A program made the position numbers and the translations under genes. From Clostridium sartagoforme (GTDB lineage Bacteria; Bacillota; Clostridia; Clostridiales; Clostridiaceae): a stretch of DNA of 64,000 nt. This document shows, piece after piece, positions 1 through 7,964 of the stretch; positions within the stretch are counted from its first letter, which is position 1, and every line of letters begins with the position of its first letter. The stretch covers positions 1 through 64,000 of the forward strand of contig NZ_SRYR01000006.1 of NCBI RefSeq assembly GCF_004794105.1. The letters run 5' to 3'. The notes below the pieces were generated by a model. It was not told where the DNA came from. It was given only the letters and a program-made list of their open reading frames with translations, and did no database searches.

Positions 1-48
1 GGCCTGTCACGCCGGAGGTCGAGGGTTCGAGCCCCTTCTGAGTCGCCA
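1..48 (+). tRNA. tRNA-Asp (GTC), 3' part only
   Basis: The window opens inside this tRNA. The bases are identical to the 3' part of the complete tRNA-Asp at 316-392: the GTC anticodon in its loop, the T arm (GAGGGTTCGAGCCCCTT) and the encoded CCA end. The 5' half lies before the window. Confidence 0.95.
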
Positions 49-72
49 TTTTAAAATTTAACTTTATATTAT

Positions 73-147
73 GCTGGCATGGCTCAACGGTAGAGCAGCT
101 GACTTGTAATCAGCAGGTTGTAGGTTCGATTCCTATTGCCAGCTCCA
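73..147 (+). tRNA. tRNA-Thr (TGT)
   Basis: Cloverleaf with a 7-bp acceptor stem (GCTGGCA with TGCCAGC), anticodon stem GCTGA/TCAGC with loop CTTGTAA giving anticodon TGT, T arm with GGTTCGATTCC, discriminator T and encoded CCA. A second copy lies at 410-484. Confidence 0.97.
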
Positions 148-155
148 AAATTTAT

Positions 156-230
156 GGCTCCTTGGTCAAGCGGTTAAGACACCACCCTTTCACGGTGGTA
201 TCAGGGGTTCGATTCCCCTAGGAGTCACCA
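156..230 (+). tRNA. tRNA-Glu (TTC)
   Basis: Acceptor stem GGCTCCT paired with AGGAGTC (one G-T pair), anticodon stem CCACC/GGTGG with loop CTTTCAC giving TTC, T arm GGGGTTCGATTCCCC and encoded CCA. It sits 8 bases after tRNA-Thr, so the cluster is probably one transcript. Confidence 0.97.
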
Positions 231-234
231 ATAT

Positions 235-310
235 GGAAGCATAGCTCAGCTGGGAGAGCATCTGCCTTACAAGCAGAGGGTCACAGGTTCGATCCCTGTT
301 GTTTCCACCA
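235..310 (+). tRNA. tRNA-Val (TAC)
   Basis: Acceptor GGAAGCA paired with TGTTTCC, anticodon stem TCTGC/GCAGA with loop CTTACAA giving TAC, T arm ACAGGTTCGATCCCTGT and encoded CCA. Only 4 bases separate it from tRNA-Glu. Confidence 0.97.
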
Positions 311-315
311 ATATT

Positions 316-392
316 GGCTCAGTAGCTCAGTTGGTTAGAGTGCCGGCCTGTCACGCCGGAGGTCGAGGGTTCGAGCCCCTTCTGAGTCGCCA
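316..392 (+). tRNA. tRNA-Asp (GTC)
   Basis: Complete 77-base cloverleaf: acceptor GGCTCAG with CTGAGTC, anticodon GTC, discriminator G, encoded CCA. Its last 48 bases match the partial copy at the window start. Confidence 0.97.
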
Positions 393-409
393 TTTTAAAT
401 TTACTTTAC

Positions 410-484
410 GCTGGCATGGCTCAACGGTAGAGCAGCTGACTTGTAATCAGCAGGTTGTAGGTTCGATTCCTATTGCCAGCTCCA
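410..484 (+). tRNA. tRNA-Thr (TGT), second copy
   Basis: Same 75-base sequence as the copy at 73-147. It is the last tRNA of the cluster and is followed at once by a strong terminator. Confidence 0.97.
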
Positions 485-486
485 AA

Positions 487-516
487 AAAGCTTTAGATTA
501 TTCTAAAGCTTTTTTT
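487..516 (+). terminator. Terminator of the tRNA cluster
   Basis: Perfect 11-bp stem AAAGCTTTAGA / TCTAAAGCTTT with a TTAT loop, followed by a T run. It begins 2 bases after the last tRNA. Confidence 0.92.
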
Positions 517-579
517 GTTTAGATAAATTTATTATATTAGGTATTAAGATTGATGTTGAACAATGTAAAGTTAAGAATT

Positions 580-606
580 AAGGAGCTGTTTTTATAACAG
601 CTCCTT
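580..606. terminator. Hairpin terminator after the dnaI-like gene
   Basis: Perfect 11-bp stem AAGGAGCTGTT / AACAGCTCCTT with a 5-base loop, between the tRNA cluster and the end of the minus-strand dnaI-like gene. The T run is better on the plus side, so it may work both ways. I see nothing else in 517-623. Confidence 0.7.
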
Positions 607-623
607 TTGAAATAGTATTTATT

Positions 624-1601
624 TTATCTTCTTCTTAAATTTGATTGTATTCTAATATCTTCATTATAAAATTTATATAGATTAAAATTTCCTATTAATC
701 TAGAAGAGATTCTTTCTGTGTAAGTAACACTTATATCTTTTAAACTTAGATTTGTAGAAATAAGCATTTTCTTTTTCTTAAGAAGTTTTTTATTTAGAAA
801 GTTAAAGAATTCAGTTGTAGTAAACTCTGTAATTTGTTCAGTTCCTAAATCGTCTATAACTAATAAGTCACAATTTAGAAGTAAATCTTCTAGTGCAAAA
901 TTATTTTCTATTTTAATTTCTCTTAAATTTTTCATTAACTCATCAACTGTTCTGTAAACTACTAAATATCCTGAGTCTAGCAGAGCTTTTGCAACACAGC
1001 AACTTAAAAAAGTTTTTCCTGTTCCAGAGTTACCATAGAAGAGTAAATTATCATCTAAGTTTTTAAAGTTAGGTAAGTATTCTTGAGTTAAGTATTTAAG
1101 AATATTCTCCATATTCTTTCTTGGTGAAAATTTATCTTCCTCACTTAACTTATGTGTAGAAAATAATGAAATATTGAAATTATTAAAGTTGTTATTTAGT
1201 AGTGATGACTTTAAGTCAGAATCTTTATAATAAAGATTAACAAGTTTCTTTTTATAGCATGAGCATCTGTTTATTCCAATATAACCTTCATCTTTACATT
1301 TAGGACACCCGTATTGAAGGTTTAGATAATCAGGATTATAACCATTTTCAACCAAAGCTTCACACTTCTTAAATCTTAACTCAGTTATTTCATCCTTATA
1401 CTTATTTAAAGTTGATTCATCCATACCTCTTAGAATATCTAGAGATAATTTAAGAGATTTTTTCTGGATTAAATTATCTAACTCTAATATTTCAGGATGT
1501 TTGTTTTCAATTTCTTTTCGTCTATTATCTAAATTCTTCTTTTCATCATTTCTTATTTTTTCATAGATTAGAGTTAATTCTTTTTCATATCCCTTAATCA
1601 T
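624..1601 (-). CDS. DnaI/DnaC-type helicase loader, AAA+ ATPase
   Basis: A 325-residue protein of the DnaC/DnaI family, which loads the replicative helicase at origins or restart sites. The N-terminal part is charged and helical. A cysteine cluster follows (C99, C102, C113, C115, of CxxC...CxC form), like the zinc-binding region of DnaI. The AAA+ domain has Walker A GNSGTGKT at 190-197 and Walker B LLVIDDLG near 246-253. Its start overlaps the end of the upstream dnaD-like gene by 8 bases, which implies translational coupling and a shared role in helicase loading. The family also contains IstB-type transposase helpers, but no transposase lies nearby and the cysteine cluster favours DnaI. Confidence 0.88.
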   Translation of the reverse strand: MIKGYEKELTLIYEKIRNDEKKNLDNRRKEIENKHPEILELDNLIQKKSLKLSLDILRGMDESTLNKYKDEITELRFKKCEALVENGYNPDYLNLQYGCPKCKDEGYIGINRCSCYKKKLVNLYYKDSDLKSSLLNNNFNNFNISLFSTHKLSEEDKFSPRKNMENILKYLTQEYLPNFKNLDDNLLFYGNSGTGKTFLSCCVAKALLDSGYLVVYRTVDELMKNLREIKIENNFALEDLLLNCDLLVIDDLGTEQITEFTTTEFFNFLNKKLLKKKKMLISTNLSLKDISVTYTERISSRLIGNFNLYKFYNEDIRIQSNLRRR

Positions 1602-2592
1602 CGCTATCCCATCCTAATAATTTCTTTTCTAAGGCATCGTAATCATAGTCACGTCCTTTAAAGTTATCAAATCTTAATTTTGGTTTGCTAGTTGCCTTTG
1701 AGTTGTTATAGTTTTTCTTTGCAGATGAATTCTTAAATTCAGCTTCTTTCTTTTCTATGTCTTGAATAGTTCTTAATTTATCTTTATTCCAACTTGATAA
1801 TATTCCATCGATGTACTTAAAGTCAGCTCTATTTAATCTTTGGAAGCAAATATCACAGGCTTTTTTTATAATATCTAAGGAGTAATTATAAGTTGAAGTC
1901 CACTTTTCAAGCATATCTTCTTGAGGTTTCATAATATCTGTATTTCTAATTCCTAAGAAGTTTAATATTTCTCTATAAGTAACCCATTTATCTTCGCTTT
2001 TCCTTATATAACTTTGTGCTGCTTCAACATCAGTAATGTTCATTTCTTTCCAAGCTAAAGCAACCTTTTCAATGTATCTAAAGTTATTCTTTCCTTTAGA
2101 TAAGCAGAATTCAATTAGTAATAGTATTAACTCAGGAGTGAATTTATAATCTTTTTTCCAACTAATATATATTTCAACTTCACTAGGGGATAGTGGCCTG
2201 CCAAGAAGTTGACTAATATCCTTAAGCATATCACTATTAGATGAATCTGTTAATTCTTCAACTAAGTCAAATTTCTCTATTTTTGTAGTGCCATCATTAC
2301 TTAAGTCTACAAATTCTATATGAAAGTTTCCCATTTTATCTATTGGAACTAATTTAACGATTCCTTCTTCTTGCCAATAATTTAGTGCATTAATAATATC
2401 TGATTCTAATAGGTCTAATGAAGTAGCTAATACTTGAGCATTAACTCCAAATTCACTTGCAAAATTATATTTAAGCATTAATAAATAGACCTTAATAAAC
2501 TCACCTCTAGCCTTTGGCATATATTTTTCTAGAAAAATATTGCTTACAGGAGTAAAATCAAGAGGCTTAGATTTAAACATAAAAGTACTCAT
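1594..2592 (-). CDS. DnaD-domain replication initiation/restart protein
   Basis: A 332-residue protein that resembles the DnaB/DnaD primosome proteins of Firmicutes. The N-terminal ~110 residues look like a winged helix (MLKYNFASEFGV..., then an alternation of helix and strand). The middle, about 125-280, contains two DnaD-like helical repeats, the second with the typical YREILNFLG and LEKWTSTYNYSLD signatures followed by an FKYIDGIL motif. The C-terminus is basic and Asn/Lys-rich, as expected for DNA contact. It is translated together with the dnaI-like loader, and this pair is a common arrangement in clostridia. A weak AAAGGAAA site precedes the chosen start; ATG at codon 5 is an alternative. 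Confidence 0.85.
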   Translation of the reverse strand: MSTFMFKSKPLDFTPVSNIFLEKYMPKARGEFIKVYLLMLKYNFASEFGVNAQVLATSLDLLESDIINALNYWQEEGIVKLVPIDKMGNFHIEFVDLSNDGTTKIEKFDLVEELTDSSNSDMLKDISQLLGRPLSPSEVEIYISWKKDYKFTPELILLLIEFCLSKGKNNFRYIEKVALAWKEMNITDVEAAQSYIRKSEDKWVTYREILNFLGIRNTDIMKPQEDMLEKWTSTYNYSLDIIKKACDICFQRLNRADFKYIDGILSSWNKDKLRTIQDIEKKEAEFKNSSAKKNYNNSKATSKPKLRFDNFKGRDYDYDALEKKLLGWDSDD

Positions 2593-2751
2593 AAATACAT
2601 TTTCCTTTCTAAAAAATAATTATACAATAAGTTCATTATAACAAAGTGGAACAATAGCCTCAACATAACTAGAAATTATAAAAAGGAATATTATTTATAT
2701 TTTTGGCAAAACTAATAAATGGATTGCTTAACTAAAAGAATAGGAGATTTT

Positions 2752-3873
2752 ATGAATATAAACGAAGACTATAAAAGTCATATTAAATTAGCTAAGTTAA
2801 TAGCACTAAGTTTAGTAATGATAATCATTACTTTAAACTATAACTCTGTAAAAGCTAATGCAGCAGTTAATGAAAAACTAAATATTAATAATACTAATAT
2901 AAGTTTCTTAGAAAATAAGACTGATGAAAATATATTAGATAATTTATTAGTTGCATTAACTGGAAAGGTTTTTGGATATGAAGTAATTCTAAATGATGAT
3001 TTAATTGGATATACCTTTATTGAAGATAGTTTAGATAATATAGAAGAATCTCTTTTAAACATATATTTAAGAGAGAAGGGTATAAAAAGAGAAGATGTTT
3101 TATCATATAAAGTAGATATGAAATTAGATTTAAAGAAAAATAGATTTGATGTAGAATTACTTCAAACTAGTGATGAAGTTGCAAAAGCTCTATATGATAT
3201 TGCTAAAAAAGATAAGGATGAAATTAATATTACTGTAAAGTATATTAAAGAGGAGAAAATAGAGATTAAACCGAGTACCGTAATAATTCAAAGTGACAAC
3301 TTGTATTTGGGAGAGAGTAAGGTAGAAGAAGGAACTAAAGGATTAAGCAAAGTAACAAAAGAAATTACTATAGATATAGATGAAGAGATAGAAAATAAAG
3401 TGATAAATAAATCAATTTTAATAAAAGAAGTAAGTAAGATAATTTATAAGGGAACTAAGAACCCATATGAGTATGGGGTAGCCTTCTTAAATCACCCAAC
3501 AGGAGGAGGATATATGACTTCGGGTTATGGAGAGAGGTGGAACTCTTTTCATAAGGGAATTGATATTGCAGGGGACACTGGAGATGATGTTATTGCAGCA
3601 ATGGATGGAGAAGTAATATATTCTGAGTATAATGATGGAGGATATGGAAATTTAATAATAGTTAAGCATGAAGATGATATGGAAACATATTATGGACATT
3701 TAAATGAAAGCTACGTAAAAGTAGGAGATAAAATTAAAAAAGGAGATATAATTGGTGCTGTCGGAAATACTGGATTTAGCACAGGTCCTCATTTACACTT
3801 TGAGTTAAGAATAGATGATGAACCCGTTGATCCAACTGATTATATAGTAAAAAAAGTAAATGGAGCTGCATAG
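2752..3873 (+). CDS. M23 (LytM-type) peptidoglycan endopeptidase with G5-like domain
   Basis: A secreted or membrane-anchored peptidase predicted to cut cell-wall cross-links. I prefer the ATG at 2752 over an in-frame ATG 33 bases upstream because AGGAGA ends 4 bases before it; the product is 373 residues. Residues ~10-36 form a hydrophobic signal or anchor segment. A divergent middle region is followed by a G5-like domain (~residues 175-245, with EEKIEIKPSTVI and KGTKNPYEYG). The M23 domain fills the C-terminus, with zinc ligands H267 and D271 (HKGID) and H347/H349 (HLHFE). The gene runs towards a subtilase, and the two share one terminator that lies partly inside both reading frames. Confidence 0.88.
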   Translation: MNINEDYKSHIKLAKLIALSLVMIIITLNYNSVKANAAVNEKLNINNTNISFLENKTDENILDNLLVALTGKVFGYEVILNDDLIGYTFIEDSLDNIEESLLNIYLREKGIKREDVLSYKVDMKLDLKKNRFDVELLQTSDEVAKALYDIAKKDKDEINITVKYIKEEKIEIKPSTVIIQSDNLYLGESKVEEGTKGLSKVTKEITIDIDEEIENKVINKSILIKEVSKIIYKGTKNPYEYGVAFLNHPTGGGYMTSGYGERWNSFHKGIDIAGDTGDDVIAAMDGEVIYSEYNDGGYGNLIIVKHEDDMETYYGHLNESYVKVGDKIKKGDIIGAVGNTGFSTGPHLHFELRIDDEPVDPTDYIVKKVNGAA

Positions 3874-3891
3874 AGTAGCTCCATTTACTTT
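3853..3891. terminator. Shared bidirectional terminator inside two gene ends
   Basis: A 15-bp stem, AAAGTAAATGGAGCT paired with AGCTCCATTTACTTT, has a 9-base loop that contains the stop codon of the M23 gene. The 3' arm includes the stop codon of the minus-strand subtilase gene (ends at 3885), so each arm codes for the end of one protein. Confidence 0.85.
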
Positions 3892-5081
3892 ATTATTGAT
3901 TTAATATTAATGATTCCATCACCTTGATAATTTTGAGGCATATCTAATGGTTCACAAGAAACCTTTAATAATGATGATACATCTTTAGGAGTAAGGCTTT
4001 CATTATCTGAATATATTAAGGCACATACACCAGAGACAAAGGCTGCTGCTAGAGATGTACCTGTATATGTGTTATAGGAAGTATCTAATTTTGAGGGATA
4101 TAGTTTCATACCATCTCTTTCAGAAATATAATTTGTATCACTATTTAAAGAAACTATATTTACGCAAGCTGCACAAAGGTTAGGTTTTGTGATTTTTTTA
4201 GTAGGTCCAGCTGATGAATATAAGTAAGGTTTTATATTTGAATTAGAGTCATAACCAGAAACAGTTATACAATTATTATTAAGAGCTATTCCTGTTAATG
4301 ATCCATCTACATTAACATTGCTTCCACTAGGAAGAACGCAAGTAATATTTTTACTATTAACTAGAGATACCATTTTATTAAACATATTTTGAATAAATGA
4401 ATTATATTTTAAGAGTTCGAATGGCATGCAAAGAACTTTTACATTTCCTTTATCACCTTCATTTAAAATTAACTTCATGGCATATAAAATATCAGAAATA
4501 TATCCCTTTCCACTTTGATCGAAAGCTTTATAAGAATATATTTTACTTTCTGGAGCTATTCCGGTATAAAGACCATTAGACTTATTGCCATTAGCAGCAA
4601 TTATTCCTGCTATGGAAGTACCATGTCCATTATCATCATAAGGAAATTTATAGTTATTAATTAAATCTACAAAGGAAGCTATTCTATTATAAGGATTTAT
4701 CAAATCATGATGGGGATAAACTCCTGAATCTATTATTGCAACACCAATGCCTCTTCCTTTATTTTTTATATTCTTATTATTTAGTTTAGCTTTATTTGCA
4801 GTAGTAACACTTATACCGCATAAAAATAAGTACTCATCAAAACAAATATACTCAACTTCAGGAAATTCTAAAAGTCTATTAATGCCTTTTGAATTTAAAT
4901 ACGCTGATATTAATAGGCAAGGTTCTATGTGATTAATTACTTTACCTTTATAAGAGGATACTTTTTTTATAATATTGTCTTGGAATCTTTTATATTTTAT
5001 AAGAATCCTATAATTATTATAAGGATTCGCTTTTATACAATCTTTTAAGTTTGGTTCAAGCTTTTTATTAAAAGAAAACAT
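3885..5081 (-). CDS. S8 family subtilisin-like serine protease
   Basis: A 398-residue subtilase with the full catalytic triad in order: D118 (IIDSG), H153 (NGHGT) and S343 (GTSLAAA). The ~90 residues before the catalytic domain look like an inhibitor-type prodomain (YRILIKYKRF... IEPCLLISAYL...). I see no signal peptide; the N-terminus is polar and basic, so the enzyme may act inside the cell, in spores, or leave by another route. Clostridial relatives include Csp spore-germination proteases and intracellular subtilases; which of these it is cannot be decided by eye. Both active-site and oxyanion-region motifs look intact, so it should be active. Confidence 0.85.
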   Translation of the reverse strand: MFSFNKKLEPNLKDCIKANPYNNYRILIKYKRFQDNIIKKVSSYKGKVINHIEPCLLISAYLNSKGINRLLEFPEVEYICFDEYLFLCGISVTTANKAKLNNKNIKNKGRGIGVAIIDSGVYPHHDLINPYNRIASFVDLINNYKFPYDDNGHGTSIAGIIAANGNKSNGLYTGIAPESKIYSYKAFDQSGKGYISDILYAMKLILNEGDKGNVKVLCMPFELLKYNSFIQNMFNKMVSLVNSKNITCVLPSGSNVNVDGSLTGIALNNNCITVSGYDSNSNIKPYLYSSAGPTKKITKPNLCAACVNIVSLNSDTNYISERDGMKLYPSKLDTSYNTYTGTSLAAAFVSGVCALIYSDNESLTPKDVSSLLKVSCEPLDMPQNYQGDGIINIKSIIK

Positions 5082-5179
5082 ACTACACTCCTAAAATTGC
5101 TTACTATATATAGTATATTAATGAGTGTTCTTTTGTTAATACATATAAAATAAGTAATAATTATTTATTTATGAAAATA

Positions 5180-5207
5180 AAAAAACCTTCAATAAAGAAG
5201 GCTTTTT
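5180..5207 (-). terminator. Terminator after the dUTPase-like gene
   Basis: Short stem CCTTC (5186-5190) / GAAGG (5197-5201) flanked by A and T runs; read on the minus strand it ends in a U run immediately after the stop codon of the 5210-5665 gene. Confidence 0.65.
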
Positions 5208-5209
5208 TA

Positions 5210-5665
5210 TTACGTATTTATAAATCCATTACTAATTTTAGAGTCTGAATATCCTAGTGTGATTCCTAAGCTAATAAAGTCTTCAATAAGAGTTATGTAA
5301 TGATCTTCAGAAGGTGAAATTATTAAATCATTTAAATCAATAAATAAATTTAAAAATTGGTCACTTAAGCAATAATCATTAGGTTTTATTGGAACTTCAT
5401 CAATACTATCATAACCTTTATCAATACCAACAGAAATTATATTAGAGAAACAATCAATATATTTTGAAAATACAACATCATTATCAAAATTAATCTCATC
5501 GCCAATCCAATACTTATAGCATTTTGTCTCATCAGCTAAATGACCTAACTTAGTGTGTAACTCTAGGTGTTTTCTAGCTGAAATTTTGTAGTTACTTAAA
5601 CTTTCATCGATTACTATCTTAGTGTTTTTTTCTTTTTGAGCTTCAAAAAAAGCTTTAATGTTCAT
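5210..5665 (-). CDS. dUTPase-like (all-alpha NTP pyrophosphatase fold) protein, metal site altered
   Basis: A 151-residue protein whose middle matches the pattern of dimeric dUTPases (dUTPase_2 / MazG-related): ELHTKLGHLADETKCYKYW followed by KYIDCFSNIISVGIDKGY. In active members this reads ELGELANE...KFW and EEYVDGLHF..., where the two Glu of the first motif and the Glu and Asp of the second bind Mg2+. Here those positions are K39, H42 and K68, and only D71 remains. By sequence it should therefore not hydrolyse dUTP in the usual way; it may be a binding or regulatory relative. It stands alone on the minus strand with its own terminator and a GGGGG-type ribosome site. Family assignment is by eye and fairly, not fully, secure. 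Confidence 0.62.
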   Translation of the reverse strand: MNIKAFFEAQKEKNTKIVIDESLSNYKISARKHLELHTKLGHLADETKCYKYWIGDEINFDNDVVFSKYIDCFSNIISVGIDKGYDSIDEVPIKPNDYCLSDQFLNLFIDLNDLIISPSEDHYITLIEDFISLGITLGYSDSKISNGFINT

Positions 5666-5835
5666 ATATATCCCCCTATTTTTAAGGATTTACTATTATT
5701 ATATTTTACAAAAATATTTCGAAAATGAAAAGCAAAGAAAACGAATACAAAAAATAATTTTAAAAATACTAAAAAAATAATCTTAGAAACCTAATAGTAA
5801 CTAAGATTATGTGTAAATAAATTCCAATAAAATAC

Positions 5836-6378
5836 TTACAAATATAAGTTTTTCTTTAAAGGATAGCTTTTAATTAAGGTTTCTCTTTTATTATTTGAAA
5901 ATTTCCATAATTCAATTCTATCTACTTTTAAAGTTTCACATTTTTCTTTTAAATTAATTTCACCATCTAATCTTTTAGGATCCTTAGGAATGAAATTAAG
6001 GTTTGCAAGAGAAATGTGCATTTGATCTTCAGTGTTTTCTTCAGGTACATTAAATCCATATAGTTTTAATGTATCATTCATTAATCTATTTAATCTTTTG
6101 ATATACCCAACATCCTCTATTTTAACATTTAAAGTTTTCTGCGCTTCTGATACTGAAACCCTAGGTAATAATTGAACTTTAAAGTTCTTATAGGGCTTAA
6201 TAATCTTATCTACTACAAGATCTAGTTTATCTATATTTGGATTTTCTACAACTTCTAATGGTATATAAGGTGCTGGCGAATTTCTATTTGCTCTAAATTT
6301 TTTAGATAAATTCCTTTGAATAGGATTTAAATGCTTATATGATTCATCATCAAATAATGCAACTAAGTAATACTTCAT
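5836..6378 (-). CDS. 2'-5' RNA ligase / 2H phosphoesterase-like protein
   Basis: A 180-residue protein of the 2H phosphoesterase type. The family carries two HxT/S motifs that form the active site. The second is present as H121-I-S123 (MHISLAN). At the first, expected near residues 36-42, the sequence is PAPYIPLEVV, so the His is replaced by Tyr (Y38) and the Thr/Ser by Pro. Active enzymes open RNA 2',3'-cyclic phosphates or related bonds; with half of the catalytic pair missing, this one may be inactive or altered. It follows the dUTPase-like gene's upstream side with about 170 bases between, on the same strand. Confidence 0.6.
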   Translation of the reverse strand: MKYYLVALFDDESYKHLNPIQRNLSKKFRANRNSPAPYIPLEVVENPNIDKLDLVVDKIIKPYKNFKVQLLPRVSVSEAQKTLNVKIEDVGYIKRLNRLMNDTLKLYGFNVPEENTEDQMHISLANLNFIPKDPKRLDGEINLKEKCETLKVDRIELWKFSNNKRETLIKSYPLKKNLYL

Positions 6379-6554
6379 AGATTTAGCCTCTCATATCAAT
6401 ATTAATATATGAAATTTATCATATATAAACTTTTTATAAATTATAACATATTACAGAAAATTAAGAAAGATTATATAGTGAAAACTTTTCTTTCTAAGAT
6501 GCAGTAAAAAAGCCTTATTGGAAGAAAAAACTCTATTTAAATAAATATATTTTA

Positions 6555-6563
6555 TGTTATAAT
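6555..6563 (+). promoter_or_regulatory. Extended -10 promoter of murA
   Basis: TGTTATAAT at 6555-6563 is a perfect extended -10 element. No good -35 lies 17 bases upstream, as is usual for extended -10 promoters. It predicts a murA leader of about 110 bases. Confidence 0.55.
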
Positions 6564-6592
6564 GAATATTGTAAGTTTTTTAGAATGTTACT

Positions 6593-6626
6593 ATACGATG
6601 GATAAGAATTAAAATACGATGGATAA
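6593..6626 (+). repeat. 21-bp-spaced direct repeat in the murA leader
   Basis: ATACGATGGATAA occurs at 6593-6605 and again at 6614-6626. The repeat distance of 21 bases equals two helical turns. The rest of 6379-6680 is AT-rich and shows no gene. Confidence 0.75.
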
Positions 6627-6680
6627 TAGTTGAAATAAAAGGAAATATTATATATATAAATAGTGATAAGGGTGAAACGG

Positions 6681-7943
6681 ATGGAAAAGTTAGTTATAAA
6701 TGGAGGAAAAGCATTAAAAGGTTCTGTTGAAATAAATGGTGCAAAGAACTCAGCGGTTGCTATATTGCCAGCAGCTATAATGGCAAGCGAAGGAAAGTGC
6801 ATTATTGATAATGTACCAGATATTGAAGATGTTCATTGTCTTGAAAGAATCTTAGCTAGTCTTGGATGTTCAGTTAATAAAATAGATAACAATACTTTAG
6901 AAATAGATGCCAGTGATGTTACAAGAGTAGAGGCTTGTACTGATGATGTTAGAAGAATGAGAGCTTCATATTATTTTATAGGAGCTTTACTTTCGAGGTT
7001 TAAAAAGGCTAAAGTAGAACTTCCAGGGGGATGCCCCATAGGTGTAAGACCTATAGATCAACATATAAAAGGATTTGAAGCTTTAGGAGCAAAAGTTACT
7101 ATAGAGCATGGAGCTGTTACTGTTGAAGCAGAACATCTTCACGGAGCAAATATATTCTTTGATGTAGTTACTGTTGGAGCAACTATAAATGTTATGATAG
7201 CAGCTACATTAGCAGAAGGAACTACTATACTTGAAAATGTTGCAAAGGAACCACATGTTGTAGATGTTGCCAACTTCTTAAACTCTATGGGTGCTGATAT
7301 TAAGGGTGCTGGAACAGATGTTATAAGAGTAAAGGGAGTTGAAAAACTTCAAGGATGTAATTATAGTGTTATTCCAGATCAAATTGAAGCTGGAACATTT
7401 ATGATTGCAGCAGCAGCAACTAAAGGTGATGTTACTATAAAAAATGTAATACCTAAGCATTTAGAATCAATTGCAGCTAAATTAATTGAAATGGGAGCTA
7501 TAGTTGAAGAGGGTGACGATAGTATTAGAGTATATGTTGAGGGAGAATTAAAAGGAGTTAATGTAAAAACAGCTCCATATCCAGGATTCCCAACAGATGT
7601 TCAACAACCTATGTCAGCTTTATTAAGTACAGTACCTGGAAAAAGTTTAATTGCTGAAAGTATATGGGAAAATAGACATAAGCATATAGATGAATTAAAA
7701 AAGATGGGTGCAACAATAAAGGTTGAAGGAAGAACAGCTATAATAGAAGGTAACAAGGATTTAGTTGGAGCTAAAGTTATTGCAACTGATTTAAGAGCTG
7801 GAGCAGCAATGGTTATTGCAGGTTTAGTTGCAAATGGAGTTACTGAAATAACTGAGATTGAACATATAGATAGAGGCTATCCTCACATTGAAAACAAGTT
7901 TTCTAGCTTAGGAGCGGATATTACTAGAGTAGTAGAAGAGTAG
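6681..7943 (+). CDS. murA: UDP-N-acetylglucosamine 1-carboxyvinyltransferase
   Basis: First committed enzyme of peptidoglycan synthesis; it transfers enolpyruvate from PEP to UDP-GlcNAc in the cytoplasm. The 420-residue length fits the family. Visible landmarks are K22-N23 in the [12 protein letters not shown] segment, the catalytic Cys (C118) in [12 protein letters not shown] (the fosfomycin target), and the [10 protein letters not shown] and [12 protein letters not shown] motifs. The ATG at 6681 is chosen because AAGGGTG lies 6 bases upstream; GTG codons at 6663 and 6672 are in frame but lack a site. Many clostridia carry two MurA enzymes, so this may be one of a pair. It may be followed in the same transcript by the YycJ-like gene 21 bases later. 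Confidence 0.96.
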   Translation: MEKLVINGGKALKGSVEINGAKNSAVAILPAAIMASEGKCIIDNVPDIEDVHCLERILASLGCSVNKIDNNTLEIDASDVTRVEACTDDVRRMRASYYFIGALLSRFKKAKVELPGGCPIGVRPIDQHIKGFEALGAKVTIEHGAVTVEAEHLHGANIFFDVVTVGATINVMIAATLAEGTTILENVAKEPHVVDVANFLNSMGADIKGAGTDVIRVKGVEKLQGCNYSVIPDQIEAGTFMIAAAATKGDVTIKNVIPKHLESIAAKLIEMGAIVEEGDDSIRVYVEGELKGVNVKTAPYPGFPTDVQQPMSALLSTVPGKSLIAESIWENRHKHIDELKKMGATIKVEGRTAIIEGNKDLVGAKVIATDLRAGAAMVIAGLVANGVTEITEIEHIDRGYPHIENKFSSLGADITRVVEE

Positions 7944-7964
7944 TATCTAACGGGGGATAATAAT

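Noticed and set aside
331..522. 63-codon open frame over the tRNA region
   Set aside because: It lies entirely on tRNA-Asp, tRNA-Thr and the terminator; the frame is an accident of tRNA sequence.
624..1601. IstB-type transposase helper
   Set aside because: No transposase gene is near. The cysteine cluster and the coupling with a DnaD-like gene fit a DnaI-type loader better.
2719..2751. Longer start for the M23 peptidase gene
   Set aside because: No ribosome site before 2719, whereas AGGAGA is well placed before the ATG at 2752.
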